Part shown: one piece after another, positions 10,758 to 21,144 of the stretch
How positions within the stretch are numbered: the stretch's first letter is position 1
Layout: each line of letters opens with the position of its first letter
Assembly: GCA_963281255.1 (NCBI GenBank)
Contig: OY725498.1
Span: forward strand, 992,001-1,056,000
Direction of reading: 5' to 3'
DNA from: Aphrocallistes beatrix
Lineage: Eukaryota > Porifera > Hexactinellida > Sceptrulophora > Aphrocallistidae
DNA: 64,000 nucleotides
Program-made: the position numbers and the translations under genes
The notes under the pieces: generated by a model
The model's input: the letters and a program-made list of their open reading frames with translations, nothing else
What the model was told of the DNA's origin: nothing
Databases searched by the model: none

Positions 10758-11951
10758 ATGTCGTACACAGCAGATGCGTACATCTACCAACTCCGAGTCG
10801 CCTGGAATCAGAACAACGGAGAGCAGTGCAGGGGTCTCCTCTCTCTGGAGGACGAGCACGCATTCTCCCAGGGCCTCGTCGCAGAGAACTACCGATTCAA
10901 GTGCTCGCAGCAGCTAGAATCACCTCTCAGCAACCTCGCCCTGTCACACCTCGACTGCTTGAGAGCGCTATACACCAGGGATTACATCCAGGCGTTCGAA
11001 GCTCAGCTGCAGCTCCTGCAGGTCTACACCAGACTGCACGAGGAGGCGTCTGAAGGCTGGGCTCTGCCTATGATGCAAGGGATCGTCCTGGATCTGAGGA
11101 TCGTCTCTTATAAAGCGGATAAAATCCTGTCTCAAGACAAGAAGACGAAGTCGGGACTGTTGTTGGAGAAAGTAATCGAGCAGTTGAGGGAACTGTTCAG
11201 GTCCTGTGTGCAGGACAACAGACAGGAAGGAGACAAGCGCAAGAACAGCATTCTCTTCCTAATCAACCAACTCTTCAAGCTCTACTTCAAGATCAACCAG
11301 CTGCACCTGTGTGTGCCGCTGATACGAACTGTGGAGAAGTTTAACATTGAGAATAATGTGTCTCGAGCTGACCACGTCACCTATTTATACTTCCTCGGGC
11401 GTAAGAAGGTTCTTGATGGAGAGTTCAAGAGCGCTGAGGATTGTATGAGTAAATCATTTTTGGAGTGCGACAAGTCGCAGTTTAAGAACAAGCAGTTAAT
11501 CCTGATCTCTCTCATCCCTCTCAAAATGCTGCACGGGGTGATGCCAGCTCCATCTCTCCTGGACAAGTACAAACTCACTCAGTTCCTGAGTATAGTGGAA
11601 GCTGTCTCCACCGGAAATCTCAAACTATTCGACCAGACAACGCAATCCCAGCAGCTGTTCTTCATTCGTTCCGGCATCTTCTTGTTAGTTGAGAAGCTTC
11701 GAATGCTTGCCTACCGAAACCTCTTCAAGTCTGTCTGGATGATACTGGGCGTGACTCAGATCCCGATAGAAGCGTATGGTGCCGCTATGCAAATTGGGTC
11801 TGGACAGAGTGAGATAGACACAGATCACACTCAATGTATCATCGCTAACCTAATTCACAACGGAATGGTGAAAGGTTACATATCCCACAAGCACCAGAAG
11901 GTAGTAGTCAGCAAGCAGAACCCGTTTCCTATGATTAGCAAGCTGAGCTAA
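10758..11951 (+). CDS. PCID2: PCID2, TREX-2 complex PCI-domain protein
   Basis: A single exon of 397 residues, close to the roughly 399 of vertebrate PCID2 (Thp1 in yeast). The protein partners SEM1/DSS1 and the GANP/Sac3 scaffold in the TREX-2 complex, which couples transcription to mRNA export at nuclear pores. The N-terminal two-thirds is a helical TPR-like superhelix; the PCI/winged-helix part covers about residues 190-390. The near-terminal segment GYISHKHQKVVVSKQNPFP is a strong family match. The first ATG gives the family's normal N-terminus (MSYTADAYIYQLRVAWN). The gene is intronless while its neighbours on both sides are split, and its codons are GC-rich. It is co-directional with ATG4 and BZW but has its own spacers. 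Confidence 0.94.
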   Translation: MSYTADAYIYQLRVAWNQNNGEQCRGLLSLEDEHAFSQGLVAENYRFKCSQQLESPLSNLALSHLDCLRALYTRDYIQAFEAQLQLLQVYTRLHEEASEGWALPMMQGIVLDLRIVSYKADKILSQDKKTKSGLLLEKVIEQLRELFRSCVQDNRQEGDKRKNSILFLINQLFKLYFKINQLHLCVPLIRTVEKFNIENNVSRADHVTYLYFLGRKKVLDGEFKSAEDCMSKSFLECDKSQFKNKQLILISLIPLKMLHGVMPAPSLLDKYKLTQFLSIVEAVSTGNLKLFDQTTQSQQLFFIRSGIFLLVEKLRMLAYRNLFKSVWMILGVTQIPIEAYGAAMQIGSGQSEIDTDHTQCIIANLIHNGMVKGYISHKHQKVVVSKQNPFPMISKLS

Positions 11952-12100
11952 GTCAATGCATATTATGTATAAGTTTTAAAATATTAATAATTACTCAATT
12001 TCTGTTAGTTCTTGTACGCTACTTTAGCTAACAAATCTCTAAATCACAATATCAGTGCTTAGCTAGTTTGATTCTCACACATTCATACAAGCCTGCCGCT

Positions 12101-13414
12101 ATGACTTCTCAACCTAAACCTATGCTTGCTGGTCCCAAGATGAAGACGCGAAAGCGCGCGGAACCAGTCAAGTACGACCGTCAGGGGTTTAAAGACACGA
12201 TCGTGCAGGGATTAAACGCGGCTGAAGATAAAGCTGGTGTGGTGCAATTCCTGATCGAAGTGGGCGGTAAGGTGAACTACAGGACATACTATGACGTGCT
12301 GTTGGATATCCTGGTGGTGGGGGGGATGTTGGCACAGGGGGGTAGCGTCACTGCTGAAACTGAAGTGTGCGTGTTTGGACAGTTCAACGATTTCGACAGC
12401 ATTAAAGAGTTCAATAACGTATTTGTTCAGATACTGCGTCGTTACAAGTATCTTGAGAAGTTGTGGGAAGAAGAAATGAGAAAAATACTCAAGTTCATCC
12501 ATCGTTTCGATGAAGATCAGAGGTCAAAACTTGCTATGATAACTGCTCTCTTTCTCGTCAACCAACTTCTGAATGCTAGCATTCTGAACAGCTTACACAG
12601 CACAGATATCCTCGTGAAGGAGGAACATTCACTGAACTTCATCACAGACGTATTCAAGTGAGTTACTACTCTATTCATACTTGTTTGCTCGGTTTGCTGT
12701 TATCCATAGTCCGCTTGTAGGAATTGGCTGAGAGAGAAGGACATCTCGCAGGTGAGTTTGGTCTTGAAGAAAGGACAGATGGACGATAAATTGGATCGGT
12801 TCTTCCCTTCCTCAAAACGGTCTCCTGACGATATCCAGAAGCATTTCGTCTCCAACGATTTGCAGCCTCTAGCCGACTTCCAGCGCATCCAAGTCACGAG
12901 CATCTATAAGCGAGACCTCAAGTCCAAGCTGGATGACGTCATGAGTCAGGAGAACCCTAGCACAGAGGAGCTGGAGGAGATGTGCAGGGAGGTTCAGAAC
13001 AACCTCGCAGATTCTGACGTGTGCTGGATACTCTGGCGCTCAATCATTCCAGCCAACGAGCTCAACTGGAAGGAAGAACAAATCGCCGAGTTTGTTCTTA
13101 CTCAGCTCGAAATGTATTCCTGTGTCTTGCGGAAATTCACAGAAACCGGAAAATCGCAATTGATTTTGCTAATCAAGCTGCAAGACTTCTGCTATGACAA
13201 CCTCGACTTCACAAACTTGTTCCACAAGATAGTGCTCCTGCTCTACCTGAATGACGTCATTGTGGAGGAAGCCATCTTGAAGTGGTACTATGAGGTGCGC
13301 ATTGCCAAGGGCAAGAACATGTTCCTGGACAACATGAAGAAGATGGTGGACTGGCTGGAGACGGCAGAGGAGGATAGTGCCTCCGACACAGAGGCTAATG
13401 AACAAGATATGTAG
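12101..13414 (+). CDS. BZW1: BZW/5MP translation regulator (W2 domain), two exons
   Basis: Basic leucine zipper and W2 domain protein, also called eIF5-mimic protein (5MP). It copies the C-terminal W2/HEAT domain of eIF5, binds eIF2 and eIF3 in the cytosol, and tunes start-codon choice and translation. Exons are 12101-12657 and 12721-13414 with a 63-bp intron; the phase-2 junction restores Lys-Asn-Trp. The product is 416 residues, against 419 in human BZW1. The N-terminus carries the family segment RKRAEPVKYDRQGFKD, and the W2 domain covers about residues 250-400 with the usual acidic tail (EEDSASDTEANEQDM). The symbol is given for the BZW1/BZW2 group; I cannot say which vertebrate paralogue is closer. 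An AATAAA follows at 13602. Confidence 0.93.
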
Positions 13415-13910
13415 AATCTGTTATTTAGGATAGATTGCTTGAGTTTGATTGGTTTGTAAACTGAACGTTGTTTTGATTTACCTATACCAGGGGCTGCATA
13501 ATCCGAGTTCTGTATTTTAGAATGGATTTCTGGTGTTTTGATTTGTTGGAATGTAAGTCAGAGCTTTTGAAATTATAATCTAACGAGCCAAAACTGGAGA
13601 AAATAAACTTGTGAGGATGCAGGAAGTGGTTAAGTTAACTCAGACAATTTCGTTTCCGGCTAGTCTGAGCCAGGGGATCAGAGTGCATGGATCTCCTTTT
13701 TTAAAGCTGGGTCAGCCCTAATACTAAGAAGAACTTGAAAAGATTGTTGTATCAAGTTCTAATGATGAAATTCTGACTAAAATAGGCTCCCCATTGACGG
13801 TACAGAACTGAAAAGAAGACTTACTGTCACTGCTACTTTCCATGCGACTGCGACACCTAGTCATATCACTCTGCATAATCTCTCCATACATCTACCCTAG
13901 ATACCGCCTC
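13415..13910. other. BZW-HDAC11 spacer
   Basis: Contains the BZW 3' UTR with an AATAAA at 13602-13607 and the HDAC11 upstream region. No other gene is visible. Confidence 0.5.
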
Positions 13911-15962
13911 ATGGCTGAAGAAAAGGAAGATATTCCTGTGAAGATTATAGACACAGAGCCCACCTCCAAACTCCCTGAAGCAGCCCGCCCAAGACTCTAC
14001 ATCGACATAGCAGCGACTCAGCTCCCCATTATTTACAGTCCCAAATATGATATTTCGTTCTTCGGCCTTGAAAAGCTTCACCCTTTTGATACTCAGAAAT
14101 GGGGGAACATTTTCAAGTATTTATTGGAGGCAGGTATTCTAGTTAACAAAGCTCAGAGCGTCCACCCGTTAGAGATAAATGATACGGAGCTGCTTTCACA
14201 TCATACCAGAAGGTACATTCGGTCGTTAGAGAAGAGTGTGAATGTTGCTATGATAGCTGAGATCCCGCCTATTGCATTGCTTCCCAAGATCGCAGTCAAA
14301 TCCATTCTTCTGACTCCCATCAAACATCAGGTACAGATACGATATGTCTTGCAAACTTAACAAAACTTTGTTAATTGAGCTCATGAACCATAGTTATATT
14401 ACCATCTGTTACTTAAGATAATTTAATACAACCAAAAAGTGTGGAAGGAGCTGCTAGCTTATACTTGTTATTCTGTGCCAGCTGTGCGCCTGTCATTTTC
14501 CATAGAATTGCTTGAGTATTCTACCAGAGTGACAGGGACATTGTTGTGTACACTCCCATCTGGAATCTGTTTAGATTGCCAGGACCTGTACTTACACACA
14601 CATACAGCTTATAATTCCTGAATTGAGTTGCTGCAATGAATAACTGTATAGAACTGTGACGTATTTGAGTATAACAGTGTTGTAATCCATTGTTTAACAA
14701 TATTTTTGAATGTACTAGATCTCGATCGTAGATTTAATTGAATTATGAACTTTTTTCGTTATAACGCTGAGCTGATTTTATAACGTTTCACATGATTAAT
14801 AAGTATTGCGTGTGTTGATCAATTCCATATCCGTAGACAGGAGGCACCGTTCTGGGGGGAAAGCTGGCAATGGAGAGAGGCTGGGCTATCAACCTAGGAG
14901 GAGGGTTCCATCACTGCTCCAGCGACGCAGGTGGTGGATTCTGCATCTACGCGGACATCAGCATCTGTATTCATTTCCTGTTTCGATACATGCCAGACCG
15001 TGTCAAGAAGGTGATGATAATAGACCTGGATGCTCATCAAGGGAATGGACACGAGCTGGATTTCCTTTCTGACGAGAGAGTTTTCATACTGGACGCTTAT
15101 AATAAGTGAGTCTAACAATAGCTTCGATTACTTTTTATTTTTCTGATTGTATTTGTTTTAAATTGAATATTAAACTAATATTTTGACATTTTAGATATTT
15201 TTTTGATTAATATGCTATGTTTTAAACAACTTTAGTTTGCATACTGAGTTAGCTTTGCTCTGATTGTAAGCTCTATATATGCAAGTTGCTACTTCGCTAA
15301 TTTTATAAAATTCACACTTATTCTCTCGGAAAAAAATAATTGGAACAGAGCATCATTTCCCATCCCATAAGTACTAACTAAATGAACCATGAAGAGAAAT
15401 ACATCTGAACTCCCAATCGTACGATGAAATTGAATCCAGATTTGAATTTCGAACGAAAAATTGCTATTTGTAAAACCTCACTGCATAGTCACACATTTAA
15501 TTAAATAAGTTTAAAGTGTTTTTCATTGGGTATTCAATTTGTTTGAAAATGTTTCTAACCACCATTACAGAACTTGTTTATGAGTGCTGCTATCTTAGAC
15601 GCATCTATCCGGGGGACACACACGCCAAGTCTGCAATCGACATGAAGTTAGAACTGCACCCTGGTACAAGGGACGACACCTACATTCCTCTGATCCATGA
15701 GAAGATCCCTGAAGCGCTCGACAGATTTAAACCAGACATGGTCCTGTACAACGCTGGCACTGACATAATGATCAACGATCCATTAGGCGCGCTTTCCATC
15801 ACGAGGCCAGGCATCATAGCTAGAGACGAGCTAGTCTGGCAGGAATGTAGGATTAGGAACATCCCCATCCTAATGGTGACCTCAGGCGGGTACCAATCTG
15901 TCACAGGACGCATAGTCGCGGATAGTATTATCAATTTACAGAGCAAGGGACTGCTGAAATGA
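13911..15962 (+). CDS. HDAC11: HDAC11 histone deacetylase (class IV), three exons
   Basis: Class IV zinc-dependent deacylase. Human HDAC11 removes long-chain fatty acyl groups from lysine more efficiently than acetyl groups. Exons: 13911-14330, 14837-15105, 15599-15962, all GT-AG and in one frame, giving 350 residues against 347 in human. Visible catalytic features: the His pair in GGGFHHCSSDAGGGFC, the zinc ligands in DLDAHQGNGH, and the third zinc Asp in YNAGTDI. The N-terminal PIIYSPKYDISFFGLEKLHPFD block is characteristic of HDAC11 rather than class I. I chose ATG 13911 because its product begins close to the family's length. An in-frame ATG at 13842 would add 23 hydrophobic residues, and an acceptor-like CTACCCTAG lies between the two. 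Confidence 0.94.
14331..14836 (+). other. HDAC11 intron 1
   Basis: Intron of 506 bp, GTACAG to CCGTAG. The acceptor at 14836 rather than a second AG four bases later keeps the family's Gln-Thr-Gly-Gly-Thr segment. Nothing else is seen in it. Confidence 0.75.
15106..15598 (+). other. HDAC11 intron 2
   Basis: Intron of 493 bp, GTGAGT to ATCTTAG, joining Asn-Lys to the Arg-Ile-Tyr-Pro-Gly-Asp segment. No embedded feature. Confidence 0.75.
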
Positions 15963-16595
15963 CGGACAAGGGCTCGGGTTTTTACTTTTTCAAATGCTCA
16001 CATATTCAAATGGATTTAAACTCAAGAATTTTGTAGTAGGTTTGTTTTTCTGTTCTATGCTCTATAAATATTTACATCAGCTGAAATTCCATCTACACTA
16101 GCATAGTGTTGTTAATGGGATTGAAGCCTGATCTCATTTAAAAATCGTCACATTCTAATCACACAGCAACAAAATTTTTCAGAGAATAAATTCCGCCACT
16201 CCTGGCTTCGGAAATTATATTAAATTCTCCATTGGCTACATTTTTCAAGACTTCACTATCTAACTCGTTCTGCCATATGGTGGTGCTAGAATGTGATCTA
16301 TTTATGGAATGCAAAAATTCACCGGTCAACATAGTACATCTAAGTTCTCGCTTAGAAAACGCCATTCTCTTCAATTTTGCATGAATTCTAAAGCCCGATA
16401 TAAAGCTGTAAATGAGAGGAATTACTTCAAATGTTTTCATTTAGTGTAATAGTGAATGAGAGTAGTTATATTATCGATATACAGGGATAAAAGGCTTCAA
16501 AACATGCGACTGATAGTATTGAACTAAATGAAAGAATTCAGATGAGGGTTGAGATTGTGAGCTACTAGAATACTATTATGTTTTCTTTGAGAAAT
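15963..16595. other. Spacer between convergent HDAC11 and CHRAC1 genes
   Basis: The 3' regions of two genes that point at each other. A 93-codon minus-strand frame at 16159-16440 has no recognisable domain and is not called. Confidence 0.45.
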
Positions 16596-16949
16596 TTAAT
16601 CATTTTCTGTCGTGTCCTCTTGTCTTGTTTCTTGGAGTGCCACTGCATCTTTAGCGCTCATTTTATGCGGGACTATATCTTGTAAAAATTCACACATCTC
16701 TGTTTCTTGTACATAACTCGCCACATCTTCATAGACGATTCCTTTCAATGACTTGTCCATCCGTTTCCTTCCTTTCTCTCGCGAGCCCTTAATCAATTTC
16801 TCTAGGAATAACTCCGCGGACATGGTGGCTACCATCACGGCCTCGGTTGAAATAGCTCCTGGATTCGGTGCAGATTTCATAAGGAATTTGACCTTGCCCG
16901 GTTGTATCTGTGTGAGTTTCTCTCCTGTCTCTAGAAAGTTACTGGCCAT
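16596..16949 (-). CDS. CHRAC1: CHRAC1-like histone-fold protein
   Basis: A single minus-strand exon of 117 residues. The histone-fold core (about residues 15-95) reads PGKVKFLMKSAPNPGAIS, then an ELFLEKLIKG helix and GIVYEDVASYVQE, ending FLQDIVPHKMSAKD. This matches the CHRAC15/CHRAC1 side of the NF-Y/CBF histone-fold group, which pairs with POLE3 in the ISWI-ACF1 chromatin-accessibility complex. The short acidic tail also fits. POLE4 is the closest alternative. It would act in the nucleus, helping nucleosome sliding. It is convergent with HDAC11, another chromatin-linked gene, but I see no sign of joint control. Confidence 0.8.
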   Translation of the reverse strand: MASNFLETGEKLTQIQPGKVKFLMKSAPNPGAISTEAVMVATMSAELFLEKLIKGSREKGRKRMDKSLKGIVYEDVASYVQETEMCEFLQDIVPHKMSAKDAVALQETRQEDTTEND

Positions 16950-17663
16950 TAGTTCGGATGTACTGGTAGTCTGGACTGAATTGATCTGCTTCTACCTAGC
17001 TGTACCTGATGTAATAGATGCTCCTAGGTTGATTTGGGCCTCTAAGAATTCTTGCCAATGCAAGCGATCTATTGCCTTTCATTCTCCATGCATCTAGCAG
17101 TATACCAAGCAAGTTCTTGAGCTTATGATGACCCCTACACTAATCAACTTAAGCTACGATACGATAATATACGGACAAAGGAGCTATTTTGTTCCGGATG
17201 ATTTAGCATTTAATCAGGAATATATTTTAACTATAAGTCAATTATAGATTTATAATTTAATTATTCTGCAAATTATTAATTGAGAATTCTTAGAATTCTC
17301 ATCTGATAGATAGTTCCATCTTGTAGTACATGTTGTGATGTAGACTTTTCAGTTTTAGATACTTTCCATCTTCAGTAAATATATCTTAATGTAGAGACGT
17401 GAGTATTTGAAATATTACGTTTGAATCTCTTTCAGAAAATGATTCCAGGATTCTGACCCCAAACATTATCAGATAACTGCATGAATGCCATAACGATTAT
17501 TCCTACACTCTATAGCTTTCAAGATATAGAGATTCCCATTGAGTCTAGCTAGTACTAACTATAGTTATGGCTAAGTAGTTACTTTCTCAAATAGCTTAAT
17601 TCTATTATTCTTGATTGGAACTTCAATTAATATTTGGATGATTTTAATTAGCTAATTCTTCAA
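16950..17663. other. AT-rich spacer before the GTPase-MACPF array
   Basis: About 0.7 kb with the CHRAC1-like promoter at the left and the gene A upstream region at the right. The 240-bp spacer block found before genes B to G is not visible here, so gene A has different upstream DNA. Confidence 0.5.
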
Positions 17664-20600
17664 ATGGCAGGGAAGGATAGTGGGCCTACTGGCTATACAT
17701 CTTTTCCATCAGAATCCAAAGTGAACATGAGATCGAGCCTGCTCCCCTCTCTTGGCCCCTCACCTACAGTCTTTCAAGGCCAGTTGACATTACCTAAAAC
17801 GCCGATTGAAGCTTATAAGCTATCTAAAGAGGTGTCGCATAAGGCTCTCGAGATGGTCGGCAAGAGTTTGTGTGCACAGAGACCCTCCAATCGTGCTGTT
17901 TTCTTCCTCTACGGTGTGTCTGGAGCTGGGAAGTCTTCCACTCTCAATCACCTTTTTAACGGTGCAGAATCCATTCCAGTATCTGCTAACAAATCAGGTC
18001 TACGCCATGTGATCGAGTATGTAGGTTCTATGGTTAGTGACCACTGGTCTGCGGATGGGTTAGAGATTAGTTTCGTAGACGCCCCAGGCTTCAATGACAC
18101 CCAAGGCAGGGTGCAAGATGCTTATAACCTGGCTAACATTGAGCAGTTCATTTCACAGCATCCACAGCTCGGATTGCATAACTTTGCTAAATTTGCAGGG
18201 ATCTTCTACACATATGCGGTCTTCTATCCTAACATTGTCCTGATCACTGTAGATGCGAATGACGAACGAATGTTGGGCTATGATACTGATGTGGGTCGCA
18301 TGCTGCGGGCGCTTGGTAAGAAAAAAATGAGAATTATAGACAAGAAGCGACCGAATGTCGTGTTTGTTATGACGCATGTCTGTGGAATTGCTAAAGGACA
18401 CTGGGAAACTAAGCTTAAGTCCAAGGCCTACTGTCTCCAGCTGTTAGGAAGGCGCTACCTCAAGATACACGCACCTGTTGTGTACATTGAGAATGACCAT
18501 GCAGCATGGGGGCTAGACAAAGATGGGGAGTGGACTATCCTACACAATGGGGAGAGACAGCCTGAAAATCTTTTCAACACTTGCATTGAAGTTATGCAGA
18601 AGAATCAGGACGAAGTGGGAATTGAAGCTACAAGGCTTTACTTCGAGCATTCTCGGTTGGTTCCGTTACACGGTTCATCTTGTGTGAAGGGAAACTTGCT
18701 GACAGATTCTGATGAGGTTTCTCTCAGCGAGAATGCTCAGTATTGGCTGCGGAAAATCAAATCTCCTTTTAAAATTTTAGAATCAACAAATGTAGATTTG
18801 AAGATCAATCACTATATATCGGAGCATAAAGAGGACAATCTCGAACTGGATTTATACCCTCTCAAGTTTATTTTACAAAAGAACAACCTGCATGAAGTTG
18901 AACACATTAAATCCCGCACTCTCCCAGAGTTGGAGAACTTGCTACTTCCGTACAGACTCTCTAACCTCGAGAAACATGTCCTCTGTCAACTTTTCGACCC
19001 CAAACCACCCAAGCTACAGCAAATCCCACCCGTCTTAGGCTGCGGATACAACATGCTAGAAGATAAGATCTTAGCTCCCGTATTCGACACCACGCAAATT
19101 GAGATTCCGCTCCAACGCAATTTTTATGTTCCAACTGGCGCAGATGAGTTTGAATATCCTAAAATTGAAGCGATTTGTTGCGGGTTGCCTGATAGGGCAG
19201 CTTATGCTGAAGAGAAACTAAAATTGTTTGATTCAACTGACTTATTGCATGTTTCTAAATTTCCTCTGTCGAGCGGGTATAATATAATCGATCCGAATTC
19301 TGTACCAAAGAAGAACTGTAGCGTGACATTTCTCATTGAACAAACGGTTTTTCGTATACAGCTGCGTCCTACTCATCCTCTGTGCAAAAAGTTCCGCACT
19401 GATGCTGGACAGCTTCCCGATTCCTTTGACAATTTAGATGACGAAAGTACGATGGCATTTTCTAATTTTTTTAATAAATACGGATTTTGGGCAATTGTTC
19501 AAATAAGTTTAGGCGGTTACATTAAAGGAGATATTAAAACGAGTCGGACGAATGCTTTGAAAAAAGATTACTACTCGTTAATTCGTAAATGGGTTATTAC
19601 ACACATCGGAAATGCTATGAATGGAGCGAAATTTTCGGAAACGACTTTAGAAGATAATAGAATTGGAGATGAATTTCGTGTTTACCAAGAGCTTCTTCCT
19701 TCTGCCTTACAATGGTTTGGAGGTGACGAGCGATTTCATCAATCTTGTTTGGAAAAGATTTCGATGAAGTCATGGAACGGATGGACTGAATCTCTTAAAA
19801 TGAATCCGGCCATTATTGATGGGCGACATATTCCAATGCCGCTCCATTCTATATTACAATCGCACGACCATTCGCGAGCGAAGGTTGTCCAGGAGGCTTA
19901 CAACTATCTTATTGGGAAAGCTGCAGCTCTACACAAACCGTCTGGCATACGCCGTCTCCTTGGCATGTCGACTGCCATACCTGCGCCAAGATCTAGACAA
20001 GAGGCTTCAGATCATGTAAAAACCGAAATCAACGTCGATTCCTGTTTTCCACCTACCGCGACAGTTCACTTGGATTCTGGACAAATTATCGCAATGGAGA
20101 ATGTGCACATCGGAGATAAGGTTCTATCCGTGAACTCTGAAGGCAGGCCTTGCTTCTCCGCTGTCTACCTGTGGGGACATCTGGATCCAGACGCTGAGAC
20201 GGAATTCCTCCGTATCCGTCACACACAGGGGGATATTCGAGTGAGTGAGAACCATCTGGTGTTCGTTGTGGGGAGAGAGGAGGGAGGTGTCGGTGCAGCC
20301 ATTCCTGCTGGTAGAGTGCGTGCAGGAGATCTGCTTGAGTACGTGAGTGTGGATGTAGTGGAGAGTGTTGAAGTGTTGTCAGTGAGTCGAGTTAATGAGA
20401 TGGGTGTGTACTCTCCTTTCACTCTCACCAGTCGAATCGTGGTGGACGGAGTTGTGTGCAGTGTGTTTGCAGTGCCCTCGGGTCAAGCTCAGGAAGTAAC
20501 TCAAGTACATCAAATCGGACATGCCTTATTTGCACCGATTCGACTTTGCTATCAATCTGGTGTGTGTCCCTCTCTCTCCTATCGAATGGATGCAGAAAAT

Positions 20601-20690
20601 AGGATGCACTTATTCTGTTCTATTCTACAGAAAGGATACTCAGCATTGAGACCAATTGAAGATATTTTGTTTTCTAAACAAGCTAATTGA
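17664..20690 (+). CDS. Gene A: GTPase-MACPF-Hog protein (1008 residues)
   Basis: One intact intronless frame. GTPase: Walker A GVSGAGKS at residues 84-91, DAPG at 139-142, and G4 MTHVC around 236-240, where Thr-His replaces the usual NKxD as in Toc34/AIG1-type GTPases. A helical linker follows (about 300-450). MACPF: about 455-775, beginning LGCGYN (from 458), with F-x6-YG at about 600 and LGGYIKG, then a GGDE block and a W-x-x-SL segment with the usual C-terminal helix. Hog: from Cys794 (CFPPTATVHL) to the end, 215 residues, with SENH (His864), GVYSPFTLTSR and VVDGVVCSVFAV, then a trailing region ending in a MHLFCSI-type helix. No signal peptide is seen. Its GTPase and MACPF parts are clearly diverged from genes B-G, but about 390 bp of its Hog DNA is nearly identical to E and F. 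Function is unknown; domains are seen, the role is inferred. Confidence 0.9.
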   Translation: MAGKDSGPTGYTSFPSESKVNMRSSLLPSLGPSPTVFQGQLTLPKTPIEAYKLSKEVSHKALEMVGKSLCAQRPSNRAVFFLYGVSGAGKSSTLNHLFNGAESIPVSANKSGLRHVIEYVGSMVSDHWSADGLEISFVDAPGFNDTQGRVQDAYNLANIEQFISQHPQLGLHNFAKFAGIFYTYAVFYPNIVLITVDANDERMLGYDTDVGRMLRALGKKKMRIIDKKRPNVVFVMTHVCGIAKGHWETKLKSKAYCLQLLGRRYLKIHAPVVYIENDHAAWGLDKDGEWTILHNGERQPENLFNTCIEVMQKNQDEVGIEATRLYFEHSRLVPLHGSSCVKGNLLTDSDEVSLSENAQYWLRKIKSPFKILESTNVDLKINHYISEHKEDNLELDLYPLKFILQKNNLHEVEHIKSRTLPELENLLLPYRLSNLEKHVLCQLFDPKPPKLQQIPPVLGCGYNMLEDKILAPVFDTTQIEIPLQRNFYVPTGADEFEYPKIEAICCGLPDRAAYAEEKLKLFDSTDLLHVSKFPLSSGYNIIDPNSVPKKNCSVTFLIEQTVFRIQLRPTHPLCKKFRTDAGQLPDSFDNLDDESTMAFSNFFNKYGFWAIVQISLGGYIKGDIKTSRTNALKKDYYSLIRKWVITHIGNAMNGAKFSETTLEDNRIGDEFRVYQELLPSALQWFGGDERFHQSCLEKISMKSWNGWTESLKMNPAIIDGRHIPMPLHSILQSHDHSRAKVVQEAYNYLIGKAAALHKPSGIRRLLGMSTAIPAPRSRQEASDHVKTEINVDSCFPPTATVHLDSGQIIAMENVHIGDKVLSVNSEGRPCFSAVYLWGHLDPDAETEFLRIRHTQGDIRVSENHLVFVVGREEGGVGAAIPAGRVRAGDLLEYVSVDVVESVEVLSVSRVNEMGVYSPFTLTSRIVVDGVVCSVFAVPSGQAQEVTQVHQIGHALFAPIRLCYQSGVCPSLSYRMDAENRMHLFCSILQKGYSALRPIEDILFSKQAN
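20082..20475 (+). other. Hog-domain tract of gene A shared with E, F and G
   Basis: From the QIIAMENVHIGDKVLSV codons to the FAV codons, gene A matches genes E and F almost base for base, synonymous sites included, while the DNA just before and just after differs strongly. This is the pattern of a gene-conversion tract. Confidence 0.85.
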
Positions 20691-20749
20691 GCCTCTCCAG
20701 TCTCAATAAGATATTTGCATTTCTGGGGTAACCTGTATTATACATTGTA

Positions 20750-20990
20750 CATAAGATTAGTGTAGATTTGCTCATGCTCTAAATATCTTGTTTATTATTC
20801 GATTTTAATTTATTAAATACTGTTTCATATTATGTTGTGACATACTGCTACACAATTGGTTTATGCTAAAAGATATTCCTGGTCCACCCCTCAACCCAGA
20901 CGCTACGCAATCCCCTAGGATGGCTTTCCTTTGTTTTGGAATGTGAAGCCTTGAACTCGATGGGGAATTTGTACATGAACTGTGTAAGAG
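20750..20990 (+). promoter_or_regulatory. Conserved spacer block, copy 1 (A-B)
   Basis: About 240 bp from CATAAGATTAGTGTAG to TGTGTAAGAG, nearly identical in all six spacers of the array. It holds a 27-codon frame (20863-20946, starting MLKDIPGPPLNP) and ends in a good splice-donor sequence (CTGT then GTAAGAG at 20984). It may be the promoter and first exon of the downstream gene; this is inference. Confidence 0.55.
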
Positions 20991-21144
20991 AAGATTTTGA
21001 CGATACTTTTGTTGTGTAATGTGATATTATGTACGTAAGACGTGCAAACGTATCTTAACTAAAGAGTTATTACTAAAGCAACGACTGTTATACTGCCATT
21101 ATTTATTAATTTTATTATTCATTTGAATAGTTTTTTTGTAGTAG

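Noticed and set aside
16159..16440. 93-codon minus-strand frame downstream of HDAC11
   Set aside because: No domain, no signal peptide, AT-rich, and it lies in a 3' flank; chance is enough to explain it.
20043..20690. Hint domain as an intein
   Set aside because: There is no C-terminal Asn with a following Ser/Thr/Cys extein, the domain is at the protein end, and a Hedgehog-type trailing region is present.
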